A stretch of DNA of 64,000 nucleotides from Bacteroidia bacterium (GTDB lineage: Bacteria > Bacteroidota > Bacteroidia > Bacteroidales > CAJPTX01): assembly GCA_002749065.1 (NCBI GenBank), contig PDTX01000003.1, positions 81,685 to 145,684 on the forward strand, written 5' to 3'. Of the stretch, positions 43,153-52,645 are shown one piece after another; the first letter of the stretch is position 1, and each line of letters starts with the position of its first letter. The notes under the pieces are model-generated. The model ran no database searches. It was given only the letters and a program-made list of their open reading frames with translations, and was not told where the DNA came from. The translations under genes were made by a program, and so were the position numbers.

Positions 43153-43512
43153 ATGCCGTACATCCTGGCCCTCGCCCTGCCGCAGGCCCTGGTGGCGGGC
43201 GTGTGGGTCCACCTCCTGCGCGGGGGGCTTCTGGGGGGCTACTTCACCGCCCTCCCGGCCGTCCCCCTCTTCTTCACCCTCCTCCCCCTGCTGGCCCATC
43301 GCTACCAGCTGGGGCTCGGCTCGTCCCACCCCCAGAAGGGCATGCGGGGCCTTCTGGGGCTCATCCTGCTACGCCTGCTGGCCACCCTCCTCTTCGCCCT
43401 CGTGGGCCTGCTGTCCCTCCCCCCGGCGCACCGCTTGGCCTTCATGGCCACGACCGCTTCCGCCTACCTCATAGCCTTCCTCTTCACCACTCTCACCACG
43501 GCTCGGGGCTAG
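43153..43512 (+). CDS. small four-helix membrane protein
   Basis: 119 residues with four hydrophobic segments (residues 3-22, 27-48, 65-87 and 94-113 or so). A small membrane protein directly after a bactofilin gene is often found in Bacteroidetes upstream of atpB (AtpI/DUF6168-like), but here a macrodomain gene and dnaG follow instead. Assignment to that family is inferred from position and topology only; no sequence motif proves it. Confidence 0.6.
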   Translation: MPYILALALPQALVAGVWVHLLRGGLLGGYFTALPAVPLFFTLLPLLAHRYQLGLGSSHPQKGMRGLLGLILLRLLATLLFALVGLLSLPPAHRLAFMATTASAYLIAFLFTTLTTARG

Positions 43513-43550
43513 CCCGGCGCTTCGCTCCTCCACGGCATGCAGAAAAGATG

Positions 43551-43558
43551 TACATTTG
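43551..43558 (+). promoter_or_regulatory. -7 box TACATTTG for the macrodomain gene
   Basis: TACATTTG is an exact TAnnTTTG match 68 nt before the ATG at 43627, so the macrodomain-dnaG pair probably has its own promoter. No -33 element is evident. Confidence 0.55.
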
Positions 43559-43626
43559 CACAGGGCGCGGAGGGGACGGGATTTTGGAGTGGACCTCACC
43601 GCCCGTGGAGATAAAAGACCGTATCT

Positions 43627-44100
43627 ATGGATGCTATTTGCTACGTAAAGGGCGATGCGACAGCCCCTCAGGGTGATGGCGTGAAGGTCATCGCCCACAT
43701 CTGCAACGACCTCGGCGGCTGGGGGGCGGGCTTCGTGCTGGCCCTCTCTAAGCGTTGGCCCGAGCCGGAGCGAGCCTACCGGGAGTGGTACCGGGCGCGG
43801 GCGGGCAACGACTTCCAGCTGGGGAGCATGCAGCTGGTCCGGGTGGCGGAGTCCACCTACGTGGCCAACATGGTCGCCCAGCAGGGGCTACGCGCCAGTA
43901 GCCAGGGTCCGCCCATACGCTACGAGGCCGTTCGCGAGTGCCTGTCCAAGCTGGCGAAGGAGGCCCTCGCGCTGGGTGCCTCCGTCCACATGCCGCGCAT
44001 AGGCTGCGGGCTGGCCGGGGGGAGGTGGGAGCGCATCGAGCCGCTCATCGGGGAGACCCTGCTGGCGGCGGGTGTCCCCACGACGGTGTACGACTTTTAG
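43627..44100 (+). CDS. macrodomain (ADP-ribose-binding) protein
   Basis: 157 residues, a single stand-alone macrodomain. The N-terminal YVKGDATAPQGDGVKVIAHI has the conserved GDAT, and CNDLGGWGAGFVLALSKRWP has the ADP-ribose-binding Asn/Gly loop. The C-terminal phosphate-binding loop is MPRIGCGLAGGRWERIEPLI. Relatives remove ADP-ribose from proteins or nucleic acids or hydrolyse ADP-ribose 1-phosphate-type esters; the exact substrate cannot be read from sequence. There is no neighbouring ADP-ribosyltransferase, so a DarT/DarG-type toxin-antitoxin pair is not supported. It is 35 nt upstream of dnaG and probably co-transcribed. Confidence 0.87.
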   Translation: MDAICYVKGDATAPQGDGVKVIAHICNDLGGWGAGFVLALSKRWPEPERAYREWYRARAGNDFQLGSMQLVRVAESTYVANMVAQQGLRASSQGPPIRYEAVRECLSKLAKEALALGASVHMPRIGCGLAGGRWERIEPLIGETLLAAGVPTTVYDF

Positions 44101-44135
44101 CCGCGGGTTTTGAGAAGCATAAGGGGGACAGCCGG

Positions 44136-46091
44136 ATGATAGACCGTTCCACAGTGGACCGCATCATCTCCTCGGTGCGCATCGAGGACGTGGTTGGCGA
44201 GTACGTGCGCCTCGATAAGCGGGGGGCCAACCTCCAGGGCCTCTGCCCCTTCCACAACGAGAAGACCCCCTCGTTCAACGTCAGCCCCTCGCGCGGCATC
44301 TTCAAGTGCTTCGGCTGCGGCAAGGGGGGCAACGTGGTGACCTTCCTGATGGAGAAGGAGAGCATCTCCTTCCTGGAGGCCATCCGCATTCTGGCCAAGC
44401 GGGCCAACATCGAGCTGGACGAGAAGCCCGAGACCCCCGAGGAGCGGGAGCGCCGCGGCGAGCGGGAGTCCCTGATGGCCGTGCTCGATTGGGCCACCGC
44501 CTACTTCCACAACCAGCTCACCAACAGCGAGGAGGGCGTGCGCATCGGGCTGGCCTACCTCCAGGAGCGGGGCCTGACCCGGGAGACCATCGACCGCTTC
44601 GGCCTGGGCTACTCCCCCGAGAGCGCCGCGGCCATGACCAGCGCCGGGCAGCAGGCGGGCTACAAGCTGGACTACCTCGTCAAGAGCGGGCTCACCACCG
44701 CGCGCGACGGCCGAACCTGGGACCGCTTCCGGGGGCGTGTCATCTTCCCCATCTACAGCGTATCGGGGCGGACCATCGGCTTCGGCGGGCGCGCCCTGCG
44801 CACGGGCGAGCGCATCGCCAAGTACCTCAACTCCCCCGAGAGCGAGGTCTACCACAAGAGCGATACCCTCTACGGCCTGGCCCAGTCCAAGAGCGCCATC
44901 GCCCGCGAGGACGAGTGCATACTGGTGGAGGGCTACCTGGACGTCCTCTCGCTCTACCAGCTGGGCGTGCAGAACGTGGTGGCCAGCTCCGGCACCAGCC
45001 TCACCCAGGAGCAGGTGCGCCTCCTCTCCCGCTTCTCGAAGAACGTCACCATCCTCTACGACGGCGACGGAGCTGGCATCAAGGCCGCCGAGCGGGGGGC
45101 GGACATCCTCCTCTCCCAGGGGCTCTTCGTGCGGATAGCCCTCCTGCCCGACGGCCAGGACCCCGACGACTTCGCCAGGACCCATACCCTCGAGCAGGTG
45201 CGGGAGTTCATCGCCCAGGAGCGCACCGACTTCATCCGCTTCAAGACCAACCGCCTACTCCAGGAGTCGGAGAGCGACCCCGCCCAGCGCGCCCAGCTCA
45301 CGCAGGACCTCCTACGGTCCATCGCCCTTGTGGACGACCAAATCCTCCGCGCCGTCTACGTGCAGGAGACGGCGCGGGTCATGGGCCTCGACGAGGGCAC
45401 GCTCACCGACCAGCTGAGCCGCCTACGGCTGAGCCGGAGCATAAACCCCCGCCCCCAGGCCCCCCGGGCAAGCACCCCGGCCAGTGAGCCAACCCAGCCC
45501 GGAGCCGCAGCGGGCGGCCAGCCAGCCGGGGCAAGCCTCCGCAGCCAGAACGCCCTCTTCGCCAACGAGCTGGACCTCATACGCCTACTCCTCCTCTACG
45601 GGAAGCGGACCATACACGTGGAGCAGGCCACCGATGAACCCAGCACGCAGGGGATGAGCGTGGCCCAGTACATCATCGAGAGCCTGGAGGCCGACGACAT
45701 CACCCTTCGGGATGAGGACCTAGCCACAATCCTCAGCGAGTATCGGGAGCACATCGCCGAGATTGACGACGGCGTAGCCTACTTCAGCATGCACGAGCGC
45801 CCACGGATAGTGGAGCTGGTAGTGGACCTGAGCGTGCCCAAGTACAAGCTCTCCAAGCGCTGGGAGCAGGGGCCGGACGATGAGGCCACGGCCATGCATA
45901 CCCTCCGGGTCAACCTCGAGCACAGCATGCTCTCCTACAAGGCCCGCCTCCTGGAGCAGCTCACCCGCGAGGCCATGGAGGGGCTCGACAGCCTGGAGGG
46001 CGAGGCGCTGGAGGCACGCCTCCGCGAAATCCAGGAGCTGAACGCCATCCGCAACGAGTTCGCCCGGGAAATCCAGCGGATAATACCCTAA
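44136..46091 (+). CDS. dnaG: DNA primase
   Basis: 651 residues from the ATG at 44136; the frame is open further up, but only as an overlap with the macrodomain gene. It makes RNA primers at the fork. The CHC2 zinc finger (CPFHNEKTPSFNVSPSRGIF followed by KCFGCGKGG, about residues 40-70) is complete. The Toprim catalytic core has LVEGYLDVLSLYQLG and the acidic YDGDGAGIKAAERG. The C-terminal part, after a Pro/Ala-rich linker, is the DnaB-interacting domain. dnaB itself is encoded at 62086-63672. Confidence 0.96.
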   Translation: MIDRSTVDRIISSVRIEDVVGEYVRLDKRGANLQGLCPFHNEKTPSFNVSPSRGIFKCFGCGKGGNVVTFLMEKESISFLEAIRILAKRANIELDEKPETPEERERRGERESLMAVLDWATAYFHNQLTNSEEGVRIGLAYLQERGLTRETIDRFGLGYSPESAAAMTSAGQQAGYKLDYLVKSGLTTARDGRTWDRFRGRVIFPIYSVSGRTIGFGGRALRTGERIAKYLNSPESEVYHKSDTLYGLAQSKSAIAREDECILVEGYLDVLSLYQLGVQNVVASSGTSLTQEQVRLLSRFSKNVTILYDGDGAGIKAAERGADILLSQGLFVRIALLPDGQDPDDFARTHTLEQVREFIAQERTDFIRFKTNRLLQESESDPAQRAQLTQDLLRSIALVDDQILRAVYVQETARVMGLDEGTLTDQLSRLRLSRSINPRPQAPRASTPASEPTQPGAAAGGQPAGASLRSQNALFANELDLIRLLLLYGKRTIHVEQATDEPSTQGMSVAQYIIESLEADDITLRDEDLATILSEYREHIAEIDDGVAYFSMHERPRIVELVVDLSVPKYKLSKRWEQGPDDEATAMHTLRVNLEHSMLSYKARLLEQLTREAMEGLDSLEGEALEARLREIQELNAIRNEFAREIQRIIP

Positions 46092-46137
46092 AGATTTCCG
46101 CAGGGGAATGTGTACAGCTACAAATCTCCTCGTCATA

Positions 46138-46169
46138 TTTGGCGGATTGGAAAATCGGACTTACCTTTG
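46138..46169 (+). promoter_or_regulatory. tRNA promoter TTTG-N20-TACCTTTG
   Basis: TTTG (46138-46141) and TACCTTTG (46162-46169) are separated by 20 nt, matching the Bacteroidetes vegetative promoter. The predicted start is about 30 nt before the mature tRNA-Gly. Confidence 0.8.
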
Positions 46170-46205
46170 CGGTGCAAAAGAGGGGTTGGTGATGGGGGAT
46201 ATCTT

Positions 46206-46278
46206 GCGGAAATAGCTCAGTTGGTAGAGCACAACCTTGCCAAGGTTGGGGTCGCGAGTTCGAGTCTCGTTTTCCGCT
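46206..46278 (+). tRNA. tRNA-Gly(GCC)
   Basis: 73 nt. The 7-bp acceptor stem pairs GCGGAAA with TTTCCGC, discriminator T. The D-arm is AGCTCAGTTGGTAGAGC; the anticodon arm CAACC-TTGCCAA-GGTTG reads anticodon GCC; the T-arm is GCGAGTTCGAGTCTCGT. The 3' CCA is not encoded. A strong terminator follows 10 nt later. Confidence 0.95.
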
Positions 46279-46288
46279 CAGGGAGTAC

Positions 46289-46317
46289 AAACGCAAGGGT
46301 CTATTCCTTGCGTTTTT
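46289..46317 (+). terminator. rho-independent terminator after tRNA-Gly
   Basis: AAACGCAAGG pairs with CCTTGCGTTT (10 bp) around the 7-nt loop GTCTATT and is followed by a run of five T. It separates the tRNA-Gly transcript from tRNA-Leu, so the latter needs its own promoter, which I could not find. Confidence 0.85.
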
Positions 46318-46420
46318 CGTATGTACCAAGGGGGTAATCCCGGGTGGGTCTGGAGCGGTGGCGAGGGTTGCACCCCGCGGCGGGGGCTGGAGCTTGTGGG
46401 TGGACATATCGTGAGGTGAT

Positions 46421-46503
46421 GCCCGGGTGGTGGAATTGGTAGACACGCCGGACTTAAAATCCTGTGGCCGTAGGCCGTACCGGTTCGATCCCGGTTCCGG
46501 GTA
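46421..46503 (+). tRNA. tRNA-Leu(UAA)
   Basis: 83 nt, class II tRNA with a long variable arm (GTGGCCGTAGGCCGTA). The acceptor stem is GCCCGGG with TCCGGGT (one G-T pair), discriminator A. The anticodon loop CTTAAAA gives anticodon UAA. The D-arm GGTGGAATTGGTAGACACGC and T-arm CGGTTCGATCCCGGTT have normal form. CCA is not encoded. Confidence 0.95.
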
Positions 46504-46617
46504 CTGACCTCCCCGATTGCGCAACCCCCGGTGGGCGCTCTTCTCGCCCTCGGTGGGAAATCCCCCCCGCCATTTCGCCCCGAGCTGGGGGGTACGCGTT
46601 GATAATGAACCATTCGC

Positions 46618-47721
46618 ATGTCGATAGAGAAGCAGCATTCGCCGGATGTCCCGGTAGATAGCCCTCTGCGGGGGGTCAAGGCCCACCGGGCCATTTACCC
46701 CATGCTCATTGGCCTGGGCTTTGTCGTCTGGATGTTCTACCGGGAGTTCAGGCCCGAGGCGCTCGACTACGTGCAGTGGGGCCCCCGGGCCTTCGGCTTC
46801 CTCCTGCTGGCCCTGTGCCTGATGGCTGGGCGCGACCTGGGCTACGTCTGGCGGCTCATGATCCTCTCCGAGGGGCAGCTCAGCTTCTGGCAGTCGCTCC
46901 GCGTGATTATGCTCTGGGAGTTCACCTCGGCCATCACCCCCTCGGCCATCGGGGGGACGAGCGTCGCCATCCTCTACGTCAACAAGGAGGGCCTAGGGGT
47001 TGGTCGCAGCTCGGCCATCGTCATGGCCACCTCCTTCCTCGACGAGCTGTACTTCCTGATCTTCTTCCCGATGCTGCTGCTGGTTGTGGGGCATAGCCGC
47101 CTGTTCGACGTGGTGGGGGCGAGCGAGGCGGTCCAGTCGAGCCTCTTCTGGTTTGCCTGGGGGGGGTATACCATTAAGGTGGCCTATGTGGCGGTGCTGT
47201 CCTACGGTTTCTTCGTCAATCCTCGGGGGCTTAAGTGGTTGCTGCTGAAGATTTTCAGGCTGCCCTTCCTGCGCAAGTGGAAGCACGGGGCGAATAAGGC
47301 GGGGAGCGAGATAATCGAGAGTTCGCGCGAGTTTCGCATCAAGCCGCTGGGCTACTGGCTCAAGGCCTTCTTCGCGACGGTCGTCTCGTGGTCCTCACGC
47401 TACTGGGTGGCCAACGCCATCATGCTGGCCTTCTTCGCGGTGCATGACCAGTTCCTCATCTTCGCGCGCCAGCTGGTGATGTGGATTATGATGCTGGTGG
47501 TCCCCACGCCCGGGGGGAGCGGCTTCGCGGAGTACATCTTCACGGCCTACCTGGGCGAGTTCATCCCCGTATCCCCGGCCCTGCTCGGCTCGGTAATCAT
47601 CGTGCTGGCCCTGCTCTGGCGGCTGGCCACCTACTACCCCTACCTGCTGGTGGGCGTGGTGCTCTTCCCCCGGTGGATGCGTCGGCACTTCTTCTCGGGC
47701 GGCGCGAAATCCTCCAAGTAG
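46618..47721 (+). CDS. flippase-like (YbhN/UPF0104, LPG-synthase TM region) membrane protein
   Basis: 367 residues with eight or so membrane segments. The pattern matches the flippase-like domain family, related to the membrane half of lysyl-phosphatidylglycerol synthase: WEFTSAITPSAIGGTSVA (about residues 100-117), SSAIVMATSFLDELYFL, and the C-terminal VVPTPGGSGFAEYIF with the PTPGGSG loop. No aminoacyl-transfer domain is attached, so it is not a complete MprF. Probable role in moving a lipid or lipid-linked substrate across the inner membrane; substrate unknown. A terminator follows at 47784-47818. Confidence 0.85.
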   Translation: MSIEKQHSPDVPVDSPLRGVKAHRAIYPMLIGLGFVVWMFYREFRPEALDYVQWGPRAFGFLLLALCLMAGRDLGYVWRLMILSEGQLSFWQSLRVIMLWEFTSAITPSAIGGTSVAILYVNKEGLGVGRSSAIVMATSFLDELYFLIFFPMLLLVVGHSRLFDVVGASEAVQSSLFWFAWGGYTIKVAYVAVLSYGFFVNPRGLKWLLLKIFRLPFLRKWKHGANKAGSEIIESSREFRIKPLGYWLKAFFATVVSWSSRYWVANAIMLAFFAVHDQFLIFARQLVMWIMMLVVPTPGGSGFAEYIFTAYLGEFIPVSPALLGSVIIVLALLWRLATYYPYLLVGVVLFPRWMRRHFFSGGAKSSK

Positions 47722-47783
47722 GGCCTTTATAGTTGGCCGAATTGGCTGGCCCTCCCCCGCACGGATAGTAACAGATAGTAGAA

Positions 47784-47818
47784 AAGCCCCGCCCCCATCA
47801 TGGATGAGGGCGGGGCTT
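47784..47818. terminator. bidirectional rho-independent terminator
   Basis: AAGCCCCGCCC pairs with GGGCGGGGCTT (11 bp), with an inner CATC/GATG extension. On the minus strand it is followed by TTTTCTAC and on the plus strand by AGCCTTTTG. It lies between the flippase-like gene and the convergent transketolase operon and can serve both. Confidence 0.85.
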
Positions 47819-47855
47819 AGCCTTTTGCTGGTTTGTCGGGATGTGTCGGTCAGGG

Positions 47856-48812
47856 CTACTTCTTGCGTTGGATGGCCTTCTGCGCGCATTCCACGATGCG
47901 CTCGGCCGTCAGCCCGTACTTCTGCATGAGCTCGGCGGGCTTGCCGCTCTCGCCGAAGGTGTCCTCCACGGCCACGAACTCCTGCGGGGTGGGGTAGTGC
48001 TGGGCCAGGGTCTGGGCGATGCTGTCGCCGAGCCCACCGTTGCGCATGTGCTCCTCGGCCGTGACCACCGCGCCGGTCTTCTTCGCGCTGGCGACGATAG
48101 CCTCCTGGTCGAGCGGCTTGATGGTGTGGATGTTGATGACCTCGGCGCTTATCCCCTTCTGCTCCAGTTGCCTAGCCGCCTGCAGGGCCTCCCACACGAG
48201 GTGGCCGGTGGCGAAGATGCTCACGTCGCGCCCCTCGATTAGGCGCTGGGCCTTCCCGATGGTGAATGGCTCGGCCTCGGGTATGAATACGGGCACCGAC
48301 GGCCTCCCGAAGCGGAGGTACACCGGTCCGTTCATCTCCGCGGCGGCGCGGGTGGCCTGGATGGTCTGGTGGTAGTCGGCCGGCACGATGACGGTCATGT
48401 TGGGCAGCATCTTCATGAGGCCGATGTCCTCCAGGATTTGGTGCGTAGCCCCGTCCTCCCCGAGGGTGATGCCGGCATGGGAGGCGGCGATCTTGACGTT
48501 GGTGTTGGAGTAGGCTATGCTCTGGCGGATCTGGTCGTATACCCGGCCGGTGGCGAAGGCGGCGAAGGTGCCCGCGAAGGGTACCAGGCCGTCGAGGGCG
48601 AGCCCGGCGGCCATGCCCATCATGTTGGCCTCCGCGATGCCGCACTCGACGTAGCGCTCGGGGAACTCGGCCACGAAGGCGTCCATCTTGAGCGAGCCGA
48701 TGAGGTCGGCGCAGAGGGCGACGATGCGCGCATCCTGCTGCCCGGCCTGGTGCAGGCCAACGCCAAATCCCGAGCGGGTATCCTTCTTCCCTAGCTCTTC
48801 ATATTTTCCCAT
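47856..48812 (-). CDS. transketolase, C-terminal (pyrimidine-binding) half
   Basis: 318 residues, one half of a split transketolase; the other half is encoded at 49287-50132. This half carries the pyrimidine-binding domain ([11 protein letters not shown], then [20 protein letters not shown] with the catalytic-type Glu that activates thiamine diphosphate, then [15 protein letters not shown]) and the C-terminal transketolase domain ([15 protein letters not shown]). Split transketolases work as a complex of the two chains in the non-oxidative pentose phosphate pathway or in sugar-specific variants. It is the last gene of a three-gene minus-strand operon and lies 40 nt after the MGS-like gene. 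Confidence 0.92.
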   Translation of the reverse strand: MGKYEELGKKDTRSGFGVGLHQAGQQDARIVALCADLIGSLKMDAFVAEFPERYVECGIAEANMMGMAAGLALDGLVPFAGTFAAFATGRVYDQIRQSIAYSNTNVKIAASHAGITLGEDGATHQILEDIGLMKMLPNMTVIVPADYHQTIQATRAAAEMNGPVYLRFGRPSVPVFIPEAEPFTIGKAQRLIEGRDVSIFATGHLVWEALQAARQLEQKGISAEVINIHTIKPLDQEAIVASAKKTGAVVTAEEHMRNGGLGDSIAQTLAQHYPTPQEFVAVEDTFGESGKPAELMQKYGLTAERIVECAQKAIQRKK

Positions 48813-48852
48813 GGGTGTGTGCTTGTGTATGCTGTGGTTATTGCCGGTGGGT

Positions 48853-49251
48853 TTACTCCTTGCTGCGCTGCCGCTCTATGGCCTCCTTGCGTATGAGGCC
48901 GAGTATGAGCAGCTCGGCGGCGGCGTAGTTGGTCGCCAGGGGGATGTTCTCCCGGTTGCAGGTCTCGAGGAGGCGGCGGATGTCCTCGTGGTGGGGCTGC
49001 ACGACCTTGTGGTCCCGGAGGAAGATGACGATGTCGACCTCGTGCTTGCCTATCATGTCGGTTATCTGGAGGTAGCCGCCCGATACGCCGGGGTTCAGGT
49101 GTCGGCAGGGGAGGTCATGCTCCTCCAGGAACTCGGCGGTGCGGCCGGTGGCTATGAGGTGCACGCCCCGTATCCATTCGAGGCGCTCGTTGAGGAACTG
49201 CACCAGTTCGGGCTTCTTCGCGTCGTGCGCGATGACAACAATGTTCTTCAT
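48853..49251 (-). CDS. methylglyoxal-synthase-like (MGS domain) protein, catalytic Asp replaced
   Basis: 132 residues, a stand-alone MGS fold. Methylglyoxal synthase turns dihydroxyacetone phosphate into methylglyoxal and phosphate. Conserved positions are VAHD-type IAHD (His 9), IATGRT phosphate loop (residues 33-38), [11 protein letters not shown] (His 87 and Asp 90, corresponding to E. coli His98 and Asp101) and NIPLATN. However, the catalytic-base region, GPMGGDQQ in E. coli with Asp71, reads GVSGGYLQ here, so Tyr 60 replaces Asp71. Activity as a standard MGS is therefore doubtful; it may be a phosphate-ligand sensor or a variant enzyme. It lies between the two halves of a split transketolase. 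Confidence 0.75.
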   Translation of the reverse strand: MKNIVVIAHDAKKPELVQFLNERLEWIRGVHLIATGRTAEFLEEHDLPCRHLNPGVSGGYLQITDMIGKHEVDIVIFLRDHKVVQPHHEDIRRLLETCNRENIPLATNYAAAELLILGLIRKEAIERQRSKE

Positions 49252-49286
49252 CTTCTGTCCCTCTCGCTTGGTTTGCTAATTCGTTG

Positions 49287-50132
49287 CTAGTAGTCGCCCA
49301 GCTCGGTGGTCCCGAGGTCCTGTAGGGCCTGCTGCAGCTGCTCGTCGCTGGGGGCCTTGCCGTGCCATTTGTAGTCGCCGGCCATGAGCTTGACCCCGGC
49401 GCCCATCTTGGTGCGCATGAGGATGACGATGGGTTTCCCCTGGCCGGTCAGGGCCTTGGCCTCCTCGAGGGTTTTGAGCAGCTGGGCCATGTCGTTGCCG
49501 TTGGTTTCGAGGGTGGTCCAGCCGAAGGCCTCCCACTTGGCCTTGAGGTCGCCGAGGCTGAGCACCTCATCCACCGGGCCGTCGATCTGCGCGCCGTTGT
49601 AGTCGACCGTGGCGATGAGGTTGTCTACCTTCTTGGCGGCGGCGAACATGGCGGCCTCCCATATCTGCCCCTCCTGCAGCTCGCCGTCGCCGTGCAGGGT
49701 GTAGACCAGATGCTTGTCGCCGCAGAGCTTCTTGCCGAGCGCGGCGCCGATGCCCACCGAGAGGCCCTGGCCGAGCGACCCGGAGGCGATGCGTACGCCC
49801 GGGAGGCCCTCCGCGGGCGTGGGGTGGCCCTGGAGGCGGGTGCCGAGCCGGCGGAAGGTGCCCAGCTCCGACACGTCGAAGTGGCCCGAGCGGGCCAGCA
49901 CGCTGTACCAGGCGGCGGAGATGTGGCCGTTGGACAGGAAGAACATGTCCTGCCCCTGGCCCTGCGGGTGGCAGGGGACGGGCGATTCGAGGGCCCTGAA
50001 GTAGAGCGCCACCAGGAGGTCAGCGCAGCCCAGCGCACCCCCGGGGTGCCCGCTGCTGGCGGCGTGTATCATGCGGAGGGAGTCCCTCCGGACCTGTGTG
50101 GCCATTGCTTCGAGCCTGGCGAGCTGTTCCAT
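49287..50132 (-). CDS. transketolase, N-terminal (thiamine-diphosphate-binding) half
   Basis: 281 residues. It carries the thiamine diphosphate domain: MIHAASSGHPGGALGCADLL (about residues 21-40, His that contacts the sugar phosphate), SNGHISAAWYSVLA, PGVRIASGSLGQGLSVGIG and the metal/ThDP motif HGDGELQEGQIWEAAMFAAA ending near VDYNGAQIDG. First gene of the minus-strand operon tktN, MGS-like, tktC, with promoter box at 50253-50260 divergent from gyrB. Confidence 0.93.
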   Translation of the reverse strand: MEQLARLEAMATQVRRDSLRMIHAASSGHPGGALGCADLLVALYFRALESPVPCHPQGQGQDMFFLSNGHISAAWYSVLARSGHFDVSELGTFRRLGTRLQGHPTPAEGLPGVRIASGSLGQGLSVGIGAALGKKLCGDKHLVYTLHGDGELQEGQIWEAAMFAAAKKVDNLIATVDYNGAQIDGPVDEVLSLGDLKAKWEAFGWTTLETNGNDMAQLLKTLEEAKALTGQGKPIVILMRTKMGAGVKLMAGDYKWHGKAPSDEQLQQALQDLGTTELGDY

Positions 50133-50161
50133 CTGTTGTTGTTTGTGTATGTGTGCCTTAG

Positions 50162-52330
<2,169 letters not shown>

Positions 52331-52354
52331 GTCCTAATCTAAGGAGGATTGCCC

Positions 52355-52567
52355 ATGCTGGCCATCGTTTTCGTGAGTTGCCTGGTGGTGGGCTTCGCCT
52401 TCCTGGCCTTCTCGCTGCGGATCTTCTTCCACCACTCACACCGCTTCCCCGAGGATGTGGGTGAGTCGAAGGCCATGCGCGAGCGGGGCATCTGTTGCCC
52501 CCGGGTGGAGGATGCCCGTGAGCAGCGGGCGGCCTGCGGGTCATGCGCCCTCCGCGGGAAGGAGTAG
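52355..52567 (+). CDS. small membrane protein with C-terminal Cys cluster
   Basis: 70 residues from the ATG at 52355, which has an ideal AGGAGG at 52342-52347 (the frame also contains a TTG at 52349). One N-terminal membrane helix (AIVFVSCLVVGFAFLAFSLRI in part) is followed by a basic/His patch FFHHSHRFPEDVGESKAMRE and a tail with four cysteines (GICCPRVED, then AACGSC). Short Bacteroidetes proteins of this build exist but have no known role. The one-helix plus Cys-cluster layout also recalls the iron-delivering NQR maturation factor NqrM (DUF539), but the motif match is poor. It follows gyrB by 24 nt and ends before a long hairpin. Confidence 0.65.
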   Translation: MLAIVFVSCLVVGFAFLAFSLRIFFHHSHRFPEDVGESKAMRERGICCPRVEDAREQRAACGSCALRGKE

Positions 52568-52599
52568 CTCCCGGTGCACCACGGATGTGGAGTGTGGAA

Positions 52600-52644
52600 A
52601 TAGTATAGGGGCTGCATCTCCCTGAGATGCAGCCCCTATACTAT
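52600..52644. terminator. 21-bp perfect hairpin between convergent genes
   Basis: The arms 52600-52620 (ATAGTATAGGGGCTGCATCT plus C) and 52624-52644 are exact reverse complements around the 3-nt loop CCT. A second small stem ATACTA/TAGTAT follows at 52643-52659. The element lies between the plus-strand small membrane gene and the minus-strand lipoprotein gene and can stop both. The stem is unusually long for a terminator and lacks a T-tract. Confidence 0.7.
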
Positions 52645-52645
52645 A

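Noticed and set aside
43627..44100. Macrodomain gene as a DarG-type antitoxin
   Set aside because: No DarT-like ADP-ribosyltransferase lies beside it and the protein is a single macrodomain without the extra DarG C-terminal region.
46206..46503. tRNA genes as an attachment site for an integrated element
   Set aside because: No integrase gene nor a repeated tRNA 3' end is visible nearby; flanking genes are chromosomal.
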